Source: Hybos culiciformis (lineage: Eukaryota > Arthropoda > Insecta > Diptera > Hybotidae). From it: DNA of 64,000 nucleotides. The stretch is taken from positions 13,867,829 to 13,931,828 of the forward strand of contig OZ023275.1 of NCBI GenBank assembly GCA_964007475.1, read 5' to 3'. Of this stretch, positions 12,252 through 29,777 are shown piece after piece; within the stretch, counting starts at the first letter, position 1, and every line of letters starts with the position of its first letter. Under the pieces are notes generated by a model. That model was not told the DNA's origin, did no database searches, and worked only from the letters and a program-made list of their open reading frames with translations. The position numbers and the translations under genes were made by a program.

Positions 12252-15200
12252 ATGTCACAAAAATCAATAACGTAAGTAAAAATTTAGTAAAAATTAAAAT
12301 TTCAGAAAAAAGCAAAAGATTTTTGAATTTGCTATCAAACTGTAGAGGTGTAGAATAGACGAAACACGGAAAGAATATACCTCCAACTCCAAAATCTTCC
12401 TAGCTATTTTTATTTGTAAGATTCGATTCTTGCAAAACTCAAATATCGGTTTACTTTGCTGACACCAAACCCATCCAACCTCAACGTTTATTTTTACAAA
12501 AATGATGATCAGTTTTTGTTATAAAACTAGGGTGCAACGATTTTTTACGTCTTTTCTGAAATCAAACGAAATCTAAGCATACCTTAACTACCCATCTAAC
12601 CTACCTTAAAAATATAAGTACCTACCTATTAAACTGTAAGGTTTAAATCTTTTTTTTTTTTGCACTATATACCTACCTACACTTCAATTTTACATAATAA
12701 ATCGAATAATTTAAAAAAATAATAATAATAATAGGTAAACTCATCTTTCAATTCAGATCATTTTTTGTGAAGTCTACACTATCTAGTCCAGAACTGAAAA
12801 CTAATAGTTCAAAATCTATGAAATGTGATGCTGATGAAGATAGGTAAAATTTTAAATTTTCTTATTTTTTCTAAATTGTTTTTTCCCAACAATTTCAGAT
12901 GAATGCAGCAAAATTATTTCTTTCACGTTATTTGATTTGCAGTAGATTTAATTTGCTAAATTCATCTATTTTGACAATTGTTAATACAAGATATAATTTT
13001 AATTCACTACAATTAACAAATTTTTGCAGCATAATTAAATTACCGATAAATAAAAAAGGAAAACGTCGAAAAATATCAAGCAGTGATGAAGAGACTTCCG
13101 ATAAAATGTAAGTTAACAAAAACCACCTTCAGTAATATTCTTAGTTCGAAAATTTTTTTTTATTTTTTTTTAGTACTACTGAAGAGAATAAAAATGTTGA
13201 AAGAATTATCTCACCAAAAAAACTAAAGTTATCACCGAAAAATAAAACGAAATTTGAAACAAAAAATGATAGTATAAAAAATGAATCTGCATCTCCTAAA
13301 AAGTCTGGCTCACCATCAAAAGAATATTCTAATGGGATAGTAGGAGGAAGTGAAAATGGAACGCATTCACCAAAAAAATTATCACCCAAAAAAATGCCAT
13401 CTACTGATGTATGTTTTTATTAAAAGATTAGATAATTTTTTTTATTTAAGGAATAAATTTTAAAACTATTCTATATTCTTATTTCTAAAAGTTATTCTGA
13501 AAATTAAATCTACTTATGTTTCCTCACTATTGTAACATACATTTTTTGTTATCCATATTATAATTCGTATTATTGTAATTAATTTAATTATATTTGGGAA
13601 AACATAAATTTAATGTGGTTAAAAGTAGAAATCAAATTAAATAACTTTATTATATATTTGGAAACAACAACCTTTTGTATTTATATACATATTGATATTG
13701 ATTTTTTTTCTTGATTTTAATGTTTTTTTTTAATTATTTAATGTTTTTTTTTAATTATTTAATGTTTTTTTTTAATTATTTAATGTTTCTTATCATAAAA
13801 ATTAAAAAAGGAATCAAGTAAAAAAAATGAAGTCGAGAGGAAGCCTGATAAATCTCCCAAAAGAAAACAAGCATCTGGAATATCAACAAAAACGCAAGCA
13901 AAAAAAAATGAAAACTCTCAAACGAAAAAAATGTCTGAAACCAGTACAAGTGAAACAACGACACCCGGTAAAAAGGAATTGAAACTAAAGACAGCTGGTG
14001 CTGGATTGAAGGGCGCTAACTATGATCCATCTAAGGGAAAATATCATCCAATAGACGATGCCTTTTGGGAGAAAGGAGAAAAGTAAAAATATAAAAGAAT
14101 TTTTTTGTTTTTTTTTTGGAAATTTATCATAAACTTTCTTGTTTTTACTATTTCAGAGTTCCTTATTTAGCGTTAGCAAGAACTTTTCAATTGATTGAAG
14201 AAATAAGTGGACGCTTGAAAATGATAGAAGTTCTTAGCAATTTTTTCAGATCGGTTATAGTTTTGAGTCCTAATGATCTTTTGCCCAGCGTTTATTTGTG
14301 TTTGAATCAATTGGCACCAGCATATGAAGGTAATATAATGTTACCGTAGATTGAAAACATAACAAAGTGATTAATTTACTATATTCTTGCATTGTTCATT
14401 TAAACTTATTTATTATTATTTTCGTCTCGATACGAAGAGAATTCAATAGACATTATTTTTAATATAATTATGTATTTTTTTTTAAGCAATTCTTTCAGAT
14501 TTTTTAAAGTGTTTTACTCATTATACACTTATACAAATAAAAAGTACAAAGTTATTTCACAAATTTTGTTTTTTTTAGGTATTGAACTGGGTGTTGCTGA
14601 GACTTCTCTAATGAAAGTTATATGTCAAACTACTGGCAGAAGTATGGCTCAAATAAAATCCGATGTTCAGTCAATCGGAGATTTGGGAATTGTAGCAGAA
14701 CAGTCGCGTAGTAATCAGAGAATGATGTTTACTCCTGCGCCACTAACAATTGAAGGTGTTTTTAACAAATTGAAAGATATTGCTAAAATGTCTGGTCACG
14801 CATCGATGAACAAAAAAGTTGATAAAATTCAATCGATTTTTGTTGCATGTCGTCATTCGGAAGCCCGTTTTTTTATTCGTTCACTCGGTGGAAAATTACG
14901 TATTGGATTAGCTGAACAATCTGTTTTACAAGCATTAGCTGTAGCAATTACAAAAACCCCACCAGGTCAGAAGGATTATACAACTGATGAATTGAACAAG
15001 GCTAAAAAACTTGGAGATAATGCTTTCAAAGCAGCAGTCGAATTGAATTCATTAACTTTAAAGACAGCCTACTGGTAAGACATTCATTAGATTAAATCCT
15101 ACAAAATAATAGAAATAACCTATTGTATTTATTTAGTCAATGTCCAAATTATAATAAAATTATACCAGTTTTGCTTGAGCATGGCATCAAAAAGCTTTTA

Positions 15201-16435
15201 GAGCAATGTCCAATGGAACCAGGGACCCCTCTAAAACCTATGCTGGCACATCCTACGAAAGGCGTTTTTGAGGTATTCGAAAGATTTGAGGGAAATAAAT
15301 TTACTTGCGAATGGAAATATGATGGCGAGCGAGCTCAGGTAATTAAGGAAATAAGATAAACATTGCACCTTAAATGTCTAAATTATAATTTTTATTACAG
15401 ATTCATTGTGATGAAAAAGGTAATATAAGCATCTACAGTCGAAATCAGGAAAATAATACGAGCAAATTTCCAGACATCATAACAAGAATAAAAGGAATTT
15501 CAAATCAAACAACTACTTCTTATATAATTGATTCTGAAGTTGTTGCCTGGGATGTGGAGAAAAGTCAAATTCTACCTTTTCAAGTGTTGAGCACAAGAAA
15601 ACGAAAAGATGCCGATGAGTCCGAAATCAAAGTACAAGTTTGTGTGTATTTGTTCGATTTACTATATTTAAATGGTGAACCACTTGTAACGAAACCGTTT
15701 TTTGAACGACGAAAGTTATTGAAAGAAAATTTTAATGAAATTGACGGTCGTTGGCTATTCGCAACATCAATTGATACCAATGATACTGATGAAGTTCAGG
15801 TATTTTTAGAAGAATCAATTAAAGGAAATTGTGAAGGTTTGATGGTTAAAACTCTTGAAAAAGAAGCAACTTACGAAATAGCCAAGCGTTCTAGAAATTG
15901 GTTAAAATTAAAAAAAGACTACTTGGCAGGTGTTGGAGATTCATTGGACTTAGTGGTTATTGGAGGATATCGTGGGAAAGGAAAACGTACTGGATTTTAT
16001 GGAGGATTTCTATTGGCATGTTATGATGCTGAAAACGAAGAATATCAAAGCATATGCAAAATAGGTACTGGATTCAGTGATGAAGATTTAAAAAATCATA
16101 CGGAATTTTTTGATAAACACATTATACCTAAAGTCAAATCTTATTATCGATATGATAATTCTCATGAACCTGACAATTGGTTTGAGCCAATTCAAGTTTG
16201 GGAAGTAAAATGCGCAGATTTATCTCTCTCTCCAGTCCATCAAGCAGCCGTCGGAATCATTGATCCTGAAAAAGGAGTCTCATTACGTTTTCCCCGGTTT
16301 ATAAAAATTCGAGATGACAAAAATGCAGAAGATGCAACATCCGCCGTACAAATAGCTGACATGTATTCGAGTCAAGATCAAATAAAAAATCAACAGTCGG
16401 GTACAACTAAAGATTTTGAGGAGGATTTTTATTAA
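12252..16435 (+). CDS. LIG1: DNA ligase I, ATP-dependent (complete, 9 coding exons)
   Basis: Seals nicks during Okazaki-fragment joining and excision repair in the nucleus. Exons: 12252-12271, 12757-12843, 13030-13107, 13174-13408, 13811-14082, 14157-14329, 14579-15074, 15137-15338, 15401-16435; total 2,598 nt, 865 residues, close to the vertebrate protein (about 919). Residues 1-10 carry the PCNA-interacting box QKSITSFF, split by intron 1. A Lys/Ser-rich linker with basic cluster KKGKRRK and SPKK-type sites follows. The DNA-binding domain begins around [14 protein letters not shown]. The catalytic lysine is Lys514 in [10 protein letters not shown] (motif I); SRNQE (motif III), EGLMVK (IV), LKLKKDY (V) and [14 protein letters not shown] (VI) are present. 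The exon 5 acceptor is unusual: AAAAATTAAAAAAG follows a 21-bp tandem repeat. The gene is tail-to-tail with MAPK15. All key residues are intact. Confidence 0.97.
12899..13107 (+). CDS. LIG1: Alternative LIG1 first coding exon, putative mitochondrial presequence
   Basis: An ATG at 12899 lies directly after the acceptor-like AATTTCAG and opens a frame that runs without a stop into LIG1 exon 3, in the ligase frame. It would replace the PCNA-box N terminus with 43 new residues, starting [20 protein letters not shown]. These have no Asp or Glu (the first acidic residue is 63), have Arg/Lys at 5, 10, 16 and 31, and contain RYLICS, which fits the R-x-(F/L/I)-x-x-S mitochondrial processing motif. The resulting ligase would have 873 residues. 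Splicing exon 1 or exon 2 to this acceptor puts the upstream frame into an immediate TGA overlapping the ATG (ATGA). The same DNA is intron 2 of the nuclear form. Function is inferred from composition only. Confidence 0.5.
13720..13782. repeat. 21-bp tandem repeat, three copies, in LIG1 intron 4
   Basis: Three consecutive exact 21-base units of the form ATG-T8/9-AATTATTTA (13720-13740, 13741-13761, 13762-13782), then a partial fourth, stop about 28 bases before the exon 5 acceptor. The T-runs may act as a displaced polypyrimidine tract, since the bases next to that acceptor are mostly A. Confidence 0.85.
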
Positions 16436-16882
16436 AATTTAATATTTATTCACTCAAAATTATTTTTTTCAAGTAAAGGTAGAAGTAAATTAATTATAAA
16501 GTCTGGCCGGGATCATTGCGATCACAAGTCACTACTAATTTCACATCATAACTGAGTTTTAATATATGTAAACATTGAAGACAAATAACACTCAAAATTC
16601 ACAAATTTTTATTAATTGCTTATTTTTCCTTTTTTTGTTATTTTTACATAAAATTTTCAATATTAAAAATTAAATAATTAGAAAATATAGAATTTTTACA
16701 TAATACATTGTGTAGTACTTAAGTTTTTTAAAACAAAAAATTTCTTGTAACATAATTTAGATGTTCACATAATTTTAATCACATTTTTTTAATTTTTCCC
16801 TAAAATAAAAATACTGAAATAAAATGTAAAAAAAAAAATATGTACTCCTGATTAAAATAACTATTTATGCATTTGTTGACTT
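16436..16882. other. Convergent intergenic spacer LIG1 / MAPK15
   Basis: The 447 bases separate two stop codons that face each other, so the stretch must hold both 3' UTRs and poly(A) sites. It is AT-rich with no other feature seen. Confidence 0.7.
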
Positions 16883-22748
<5,866 letters not shown>

Positions 22749-24720
22749 TTTTGCTAAATTTTAATATTGTTTCTTTCTTATTATAACAACTATTTTTTAT
22801 CCTTTAAATTATTTATCCCGGTGTTTTTCAAAAATTGTTTGTTATCGCTATGGCAGTTAAAAGTAGATTAATATCATTTCCCAAAAATTAAAAGGCAACA
22901 AAAGAATATTTTGACTAAAATACGGAAAATCTCTGGAAAATAAAAGAAAATAAATATGTATTATTGTTAGATCGATTTGTAATAAAAAAAAAAAAATAAA
23001 AATAACAAAATAAATGTAAAACAAAGCATAAAATAAACTGCGGTATCCATATTTGAAATTCTAATGCTTAAAGTTCTTCGTTACATTATCTGCTAAAGCG
23101 AATTTATTAAATTTGGTTTTTTACTTCTGATTAAACCGAAAAACAAAATACCTTTAACTCTAACGAATTGGAGTGTCTAAAATATAATCACATATTAGTT
23201 TAGGCTCTTTAAAATATGAAGAAGGATTATGTACCTACCTGTGCCAAATTGAATCAACTGACTTTATAAAACATTATAAATAATAACTTTTGTGAAGAAT
23301 ATCTGTTTTTTTTTATATTCTTTCGTTATTCCATCTATATTTTAATTTTTTTTTAAAGTGGTTAAGAATCCATACATATAATAATGTTATTAATTATTCA
23401 AATTTTAGAAAATTAATTGCCTAAAATTGATTACAAACAATCAGGATGTGCAATAAGAAATTATAATTCAAATAAAAATTAAATTTTTGTATGCCAATTA
23501 CAAGAGTTTCTCTATATATTGAATTAGGTATTCCTTTTTAATGAAATTTATTCAAAATATAATATGAAAAACATTATAACAAATTAATAATATATTTCTT
23601 TATATTAAATGATTTAACCACCTTGACTAAAATAGTGACATGCTAGAGAGTTCTACTTACATTTGTATATTTTCTTCTTGTTTGATTTTTGTATATATTT
23701 TAGTTTTGTTTTTTGTATTTTTTTTTTTTTCTTTAATATGAAAACACGTTATCAATATTCATGTTGCAAACACATTTTGAAAATTTTTATTTGTCAGGTT
23801 TTTCTTATGGTTTTCAACAATTCTAGAGTACATAAATATATTATATTATATACGTATTAATTTTATTTATTTATTTTAATAATTTTTTTTTATTTTATAA
23901 AAAGTTTTCATATATAATAAAAAATAAAATTGAAAACAAATATCGAAAGAGAAATTTGTAAAAATATTGTAAAAATCGTGTTAACAAAATATTATATTTA
24001 TTTATTGTATATATATTTTTATTTTTTTTTTTATAGAGATTTTTTATTTTTAGTTTTGCTTATATTTTTTTTAAAAATAAACTTCTTATTAATATTTTTA
24101 AAAGAATATAATATATTATTTTATTTATTTTTTTTTTTTTAACTTTTTTATAATAATAAATATATTTGTCTAATCAATCAGTGACACATATTCCTTGAAT
24201 TACAAAGCCGTCTCTAAAAAAAATAAAATAAAAATAATTATAAAAAAAAATTAAATTGAATTTTATTTATGATGGTAAAAAAACATTGTTTATAATCCTT
24301 TTCGTTTCTACATAGCAACCATAAATAACATTGTGTTTATTTTTTTTGCCTCTTTGTTTATTCATAATAAAATTCTATGAAACATTATTATAATAGCGGC
24401 GGTGAAATCCATAGTAGTTGTAACAACAAAAAAAACCAAAAGGACATAGTCTTAAAAAATAATAACTTTATATAGTTAGTTAGTAAAATTTTCTGTTGAA
24501 GAGGTGGACAAAAAAAAATTCATTGTTAGATTGAAATAAGGGATTACTAATGTATTTCATTATAATATTATTTGCTTTCTTTTAGGTGTATTTAAAGTCA
24601 CCACAATATTATTATTTTAAAGATCACGGAATTGAAAAATTTAATGTCTGTTTTAACATAAATAAACTTTTTGTATATGATTTTATTTTAATTATATAAT
24701 ATTACTATAATTATCTGAAC

Positions 24721-24771
24721 CGAATTCATATAAATTTCGAATTCATATAAATTTCGAATTCATATAAATGT
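24721..24771. repeat. 17-bp tandem repeat, three copies
   Basis: Three head-to-tail copies of CGAATTCATATAAATTT; the last has one mismatch (ATGT for ATTT at the end). No gene lies nearby. Confidence 0.9.
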
Positions 24772-27400
24772 CCAAATATATCGAATTATATACATTAGAA
24801 AAGTATGCCAAAAATTCAACATGAGTGCATTTTTATTCTTTGATCTATGCATTATTTGTTTAAAAAAAATGTACAAATATTTGAATTTTGCTTCCTTTTA
24901 TAATACATATTATAAAAACCCTTCAAAGTTTCAAAGAGTGTACCAAAAAAATCCAAGTAATCAGTTTTAATATTTTAATGTTATTACATATATTGTTTTT
25001 ATATACATATAAATAAAAAAAATCGAATATAAATTAAATTAAATCTCTGAATTTTGCTCCATCCTAATATTTCTCAGTAATTAAACTATTTTCGCGAAAA
25101 TATTATGCAAATTCAAAATTTAGTTATAATTAGCACGTGTTATTCTATGAAAAGTTCAATAACACGCATTTATGTTATGATTATTTTTTTTTTCGCGTGA
25201 TTTTAATTCGCAATATCGAAAAAGATGAATTTTTAAGTGAATTAATAAAATTCAACACAATCTAAAATTATACAAAACTACAAAAATAACTTTAGTTGAA
25301 CCAATTTCCTATGAATTATTACGTCAATCTTAATTCTAATGCGTCTTTTTTGTTTTAAATATTGTGATTATAATTTTTATTGATATTCAAATAGTAGTTA
25401 CAAAAAAATTTAATTTAAAAACGTTTAAGAGATTTAATTTTAATATCGTTGTAAAACTGAGTCTATATTAGGTATATACCTAATTCTTAATAAACTAATG
25501 GAATTGATGTTGACGTTAATTTGAATGATACTAAACTAGTATTTGGTTTTGACAATGCTTCCTGTTTAATATACAAAACAATCTTAAGTTCGCTAGGACT
25601 GAAGAAAGACGATTGATTGTAATTGCAGTTTAGTTTGTAGGTAGGTTAGGTACACACTTTATTCTTTTAATAATACCATACTAATATTCGACCGTGTACC
25701 TATGCTATTATTATATTATATTTAAAGAACATAAGCATTGTATTATAATAATTTTGTAATATGATTTTCTCTTTAATTTATTTTTTAATTTTTAATTAGT
25801 GTGATTGTATTATATTCCAAGCCTTGCCACCTTTAAGCTTAACAAAAAAAAAATAAACAATTTCTTATAATTATTATTAAACCCTTTTTCACTGTGGAAG
25901 TGAAGAGCTCAAACCTGAGAAGTGGCAACAGGCATAATGGGATATTATAATTTGCGTAAAAATAAAACATAAATAGGGTGAACGAATTTAAGAGGAAATA
26001 CAAAAAACTCTCCCTTATCTAGATACAATAAATAATTAACATTTTTAATTTAAAAATGTTTCGAAATAATAATTTAAAAACTTAAAGATTTAATGAAATT
26101 ATTCGAACATGTAATCAAACCTTCATGTAGGTACGTGGGATGAAAATTATGTTGATCCGTAACACATCCGTAAGTACACAAAAATAATTTCAAAAAAAGT
26201 TTCGATTTATAAATCTTAGTATGTTTCCCCGTGACTCGATACCATTTTTTTTTACGTTTGCTCCGATTTCTGAGTAAATAGACGTCCTATTTGAAAAGTT
26301 TAACAGATTTTTATAGCTTGGCTCGTCCCCTTATTCAATGAAGTGAGAGTTTTTTTTTTTTTGAAGTCAATGAAATTCTTCATTGTATTCGTGACTCGTT
26401 GACTAAAATTTTGAATGTTGTTTTAACGATATCAATGTTTCAACGCAAAATTATCTAAAGGTAAGATTATTTCCCACCTTTTTTTGTTTTATTTCATTTG
26501 TTGGACTAAAAACGCTTCGAATAAAAGTATTCGCATTAAATTTTGTAATCCTAGTAACTGACAATTAATTCTAGTTTCCGTGACTCGAAACCGTGACTCG
26601 AATCGAAAAAAAAAAATTACTATTGTTACTGAAAAATAAAAAGAGGTAATATTTTTAAAGGAGACGTTAAAAAGTTTGATTAATTAACTTCAAACAAAAA
26701 AAAACTATTTAGACATTTACTTACTCAAAAAAAACGGATAAAATAATACTAAGAACATCCGAATTCTTATAAATTTTTAAGAAATTTTAGAAACAGAGCC
26801 ATATTATATTTATATAAATATTTTTATGAATGTAAAATGAGTAAGTGTATTACTTAATATGTCACTATTACGAAGAATAACACTATTTTGTCTCAACTTA
26901 TTTTTTGTATGCAATCAAATCACATTTAATGTGACATCGATTTATTTACCTAGTTTAATATTATCCAATTTTCTTTATTAATTGAGATTTTAACCTAATC
27001 CAAAAATCTGCAAGGGCACATACAAATAAAATTATAACATGCGACCTAAATACTCTTGTATATTATGCCGCCAAAACTTAATAAAATCTTTAATACTAAA
27101 AACAAATAAACTAAATGAACCATAAAAGGATGAGGTAATGTGTATAAAAATACTTAGGTATCTTAATAAAATTTTATTAATAAAAAACCTAGTTTGATAA
27201 TAGAAATGTTATAGAAACATAATATTATATTTATTTTTAAACAACTTAGAAATAATAACGGTATATTTAAGTATAAGTATTAAAAATTATTATCCTGAAA
27301 AATTAAAAAAATTTCAAAAATTTGATTTATCATCAGAATTCGTAAATAAATATATGTGTTACAGTAAATGTACATTTCCAGGTTAATGCACCTATAAATT

Positions 27401-27721
27401 TGCCGGTAAATATGTACATTAACTACAAGATTAGGCAACTATAAGTATGTATCCTATATAACCATATCGTAAATAGGTACTTTTCCGTTAGCCGGGCGCA
27501 AATGTACGGCGCAAAAAATTGTGAATCAAGTCGCAAAGCAAAGCAGAAATGTTGCCGAAAACTTATGGTCATTTAAAATGAATAGTTTTTTCGTGTATCG
27601 GGGGAAGGCTGCCGCCTCACGCGACAAGAAAAAAAAGTGCCGTAAAATTTTTTGTGCCGTACATTTGCGCCCGGCTAACGGAAAAGTACCCGTAAATGTT
27701 AATAATACATACATTTACCGG
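27401..27721. repeat. Outer inverted repeat surrounding a MITE
   Basis: GCCGGTAAATATGTACATTAAC at about 27401-27422 is matched, inverted and with small gaps, by the sequence ending ACATTTACCGGC at about 27697-27721. The 215-bp element at 27476-27690 lies inside this pair. This looks like one element inserted in another, or one longer foldback element. Confidence 0.5.
27476..27690. mobile_element. 215-bp GC-richer MITE with about 45-bp terminal inverted repeats
   Basis: It starts GGTACTTTTCCGTTAGCCGG and ends with the exact reverse complement. Complementarity runs on through GCGCAAATGTACGGC for about 45 bases with one or two mismatches. The flanks are CGTAAATA on the left and CGTAAATG on the right, a 7-of-8 match that suggests an 8-base target duplication, as made by hAT and P-type transposases. 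It is markedly richer in G and C than its surroundings. Open frames through it are by-products of the inverted repeat. Confidence 0.85.
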
Positions 27722-28804
27722 CCCGATTGTACCTATTTTCAGAAAAAGGATAAAAGGGGTGTTTCAGAACGAGAGGGGATGGGTGGCGGCGGACTGGTGG
27801 TTGGTCAGTGGGATTTGCAATTGGCACCCCCCATACTTGTCTTTTTACTTTATGACATTTTGTATTTTAGCCGTAACATATGCGTCATTGTACTTGTACC
27901 TCCATGTTTTGGTTGAATCCAACTCCAAAAAAAAATACCAAGTAGGTACCTACCTATTCACAGAACATTGATGTTTTTCCTACTCTTTGTAGGTAACCGC
28001 ATATTGGCCCGCATTGATGCAATAATTAGTTTTCTTTTATTTTAATTTTAATTGATTAATAAAGATTCATCTTCTTGTCTGCCTGATTGTGGCAAATCAT
28101 GATTGCAATGCAACTTACTTAAGACCGATTTCTTTTAAGAATATTTACTGGCATGGCAGTAATTTTTTTTACTGGGACCAATTCGATTAAGCTATTTTTT
28201 GTATAAAGAATAAAGATTTATTAATGTAAGAGAGGAAGAACTATTTAAATAACGAAAATACCGCCATAATACTGCTATAATAATAGTGGATGTCCTATAA
28301 AAAGTACTGGCAGTAATTTTGGTAGCCATGGAAGCGATTTTATTATTTTATACTTCATAGTAATAAAAAAAAGTTGCCAGCAGGCAAAAGTTTATAGAAT
28401 TAATTGAAAATGAAACCAGTTATCGAAAAATTGTTAAATATAATATTTAATTAATAAATCTTAAAGTAATAAATACAAATAAATAAATAATAAATTCACA
28501 GAAGACGACAGCAGACGTAGTCTAAATGGATCCATGTATCCATGTACGTCCCTGTATTCATGTACTTCTAGAATCTAGAGAAGTCAGTGGTTTCATACAA
28601 GTTTCATAGATTTAAGTTTATGGTTTTTGTTTACATGTCACTTTCTTTCAAAAAATTACACATATTTTAACATCTGTTTGTTGTCACAGTTTTCCACACG
28701 TGTTTATTTTCTATTAATTTTTTCAAGTGAAGAAAAAACTAAAAAATAAATAAATAAAGATTTAAATTTTTGTTTAAAGAAGTTAAAAAAAAAAATCTAA
28801 AACA

Positions 28805-29777
28805 ATGGAAACTGAAAACATTAATGTTCAAGAATTTCTACCTCCTACAACAAAAAAGCAAGGAAAAAAACGTTCAGCAAACAATGAAGATGAAATGGAA
28901 ATCGATGAAATAAGTGGAGTTCAAGGCAATAAGAAAACAAACTCAGAACCAAATAATAAACGAAAAAAAAGTTCAGATACTCGAAAAATTGCAGTTCCAC
29001 CACACAGGTTTGTGATTGAGTTTTGTATACTTATATGGGTGCAATTTGGAAACACTGTTGATTGGTGGTTAAGGAGTCTATCCTACATCAAAATACCTAA
29101 TTTGATTTAATTTCTTAATTTTTTCTGAAATTTAACATGCAGCAATCTGCTTTATGAACCTCATATATTACACCTATGTCTTCGCTCGTATCATTATGTC
29201 TTCCATTTAAATTTTTTTTTCCCTCAATTCCATTTTTGGTCAATATTTATAGGTATATTCTGTTTTTAGATATTCCTCATTGAAAGAACATTGGTTAAAA
29301 ATATTCACACCTATTGTTGAACACATGAAATTACAAATTCGTTTTAATACGAAAGGTCGTCAAGTTGAAATTCGCATAAGCCCCGAAACTCCAGATATAT
29401 CGAATTTGCAAAAAGCAGCTGATTTTGTGAAAGCATTTCTTTGTGGTTTTGAAGTTGATGATGCATTAGCTTTATTACGTTTAGATGATTTATTTATTGA
29501 AACATTTGAAATCAAAGATGTCAAAACTTTAAAAGGTGATCACCAAAGTCGAGCGATTGGTCGTCTTGCAGGCAAAGGTGGTCGAACAAAATACACAATT
29601 GAAAATGTCACAAAAACCCGTATTGTATTAGCAGACAGTAAAATTCATATTCTTGGTAGTTACCAAAATATTCAATTAGCCCGCAGAGCAATATGTAATT
29701 TAATTCTAGGATCACCGCCAAGTAAAGTTTATGGAAATTTGAGATCAGTGGCAAGCAGAATATCTGAAAGGCTTTGA
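28805..29777 (+). CDS. PNO1: PNO1 (Dim2) KH-domain ribosome-assembly factor, 2 exons
   Basis: Partner of NOB1; binds near the 3' end of 18S rRNA in pre-40S particles in the nucleolus and cytoplasm and helps final 18S cleavage. Exons are 28805-29007 and 29270-29777; the intron splits the Arg of [10 protein letters not shown]. Total 711 nt, 236 residues, close to the usual 250. The first 65 residues are charged and variable ([16 protein letters not shown]). Then come the degenerate first KH domain ([19 protein letters not shown]... [17 protein letters not shown]) and the canonical second KH domain with the [17 protein letters not shown] loop. It ends [20 protein letters not shown], a conserved family tail. 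The start is the first in-frame ATG after an AT-rich leader. Confidence 0.96.

Larger units (their letters stand above)
22749..28804. other. Divergent intergenic region MAPK15 / PNO1
   Basis: About 6 kb with no gene recognised. It holds long T and A runs, a 17-bp tandem repeat at 24721, four scattered CGTGACTCG motifs at 26229-26600, and a MITE at 27476 nested in a second inverted repeat. Both promoters must lie at its ends. A G-rich patch at about 27740-27850 (GGGATGGGTGGCGGCGGACT) is unlike its surroundings and may be further transposon sequence. Confidence 0.5.

Noticed and set aside
13141..13389. 82-codon minus-strand frame
   Set aside because: Antisense shadow of LIG1 exon 4; composition is the complement of the Lys/Ser-rich linker.
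27521..27971. Two overlapping plus-strand frames of 131 and 91 codons
   Set aside because: They run through the inverted-repeat MITE and a G-rich patch; no domain, no splice context.
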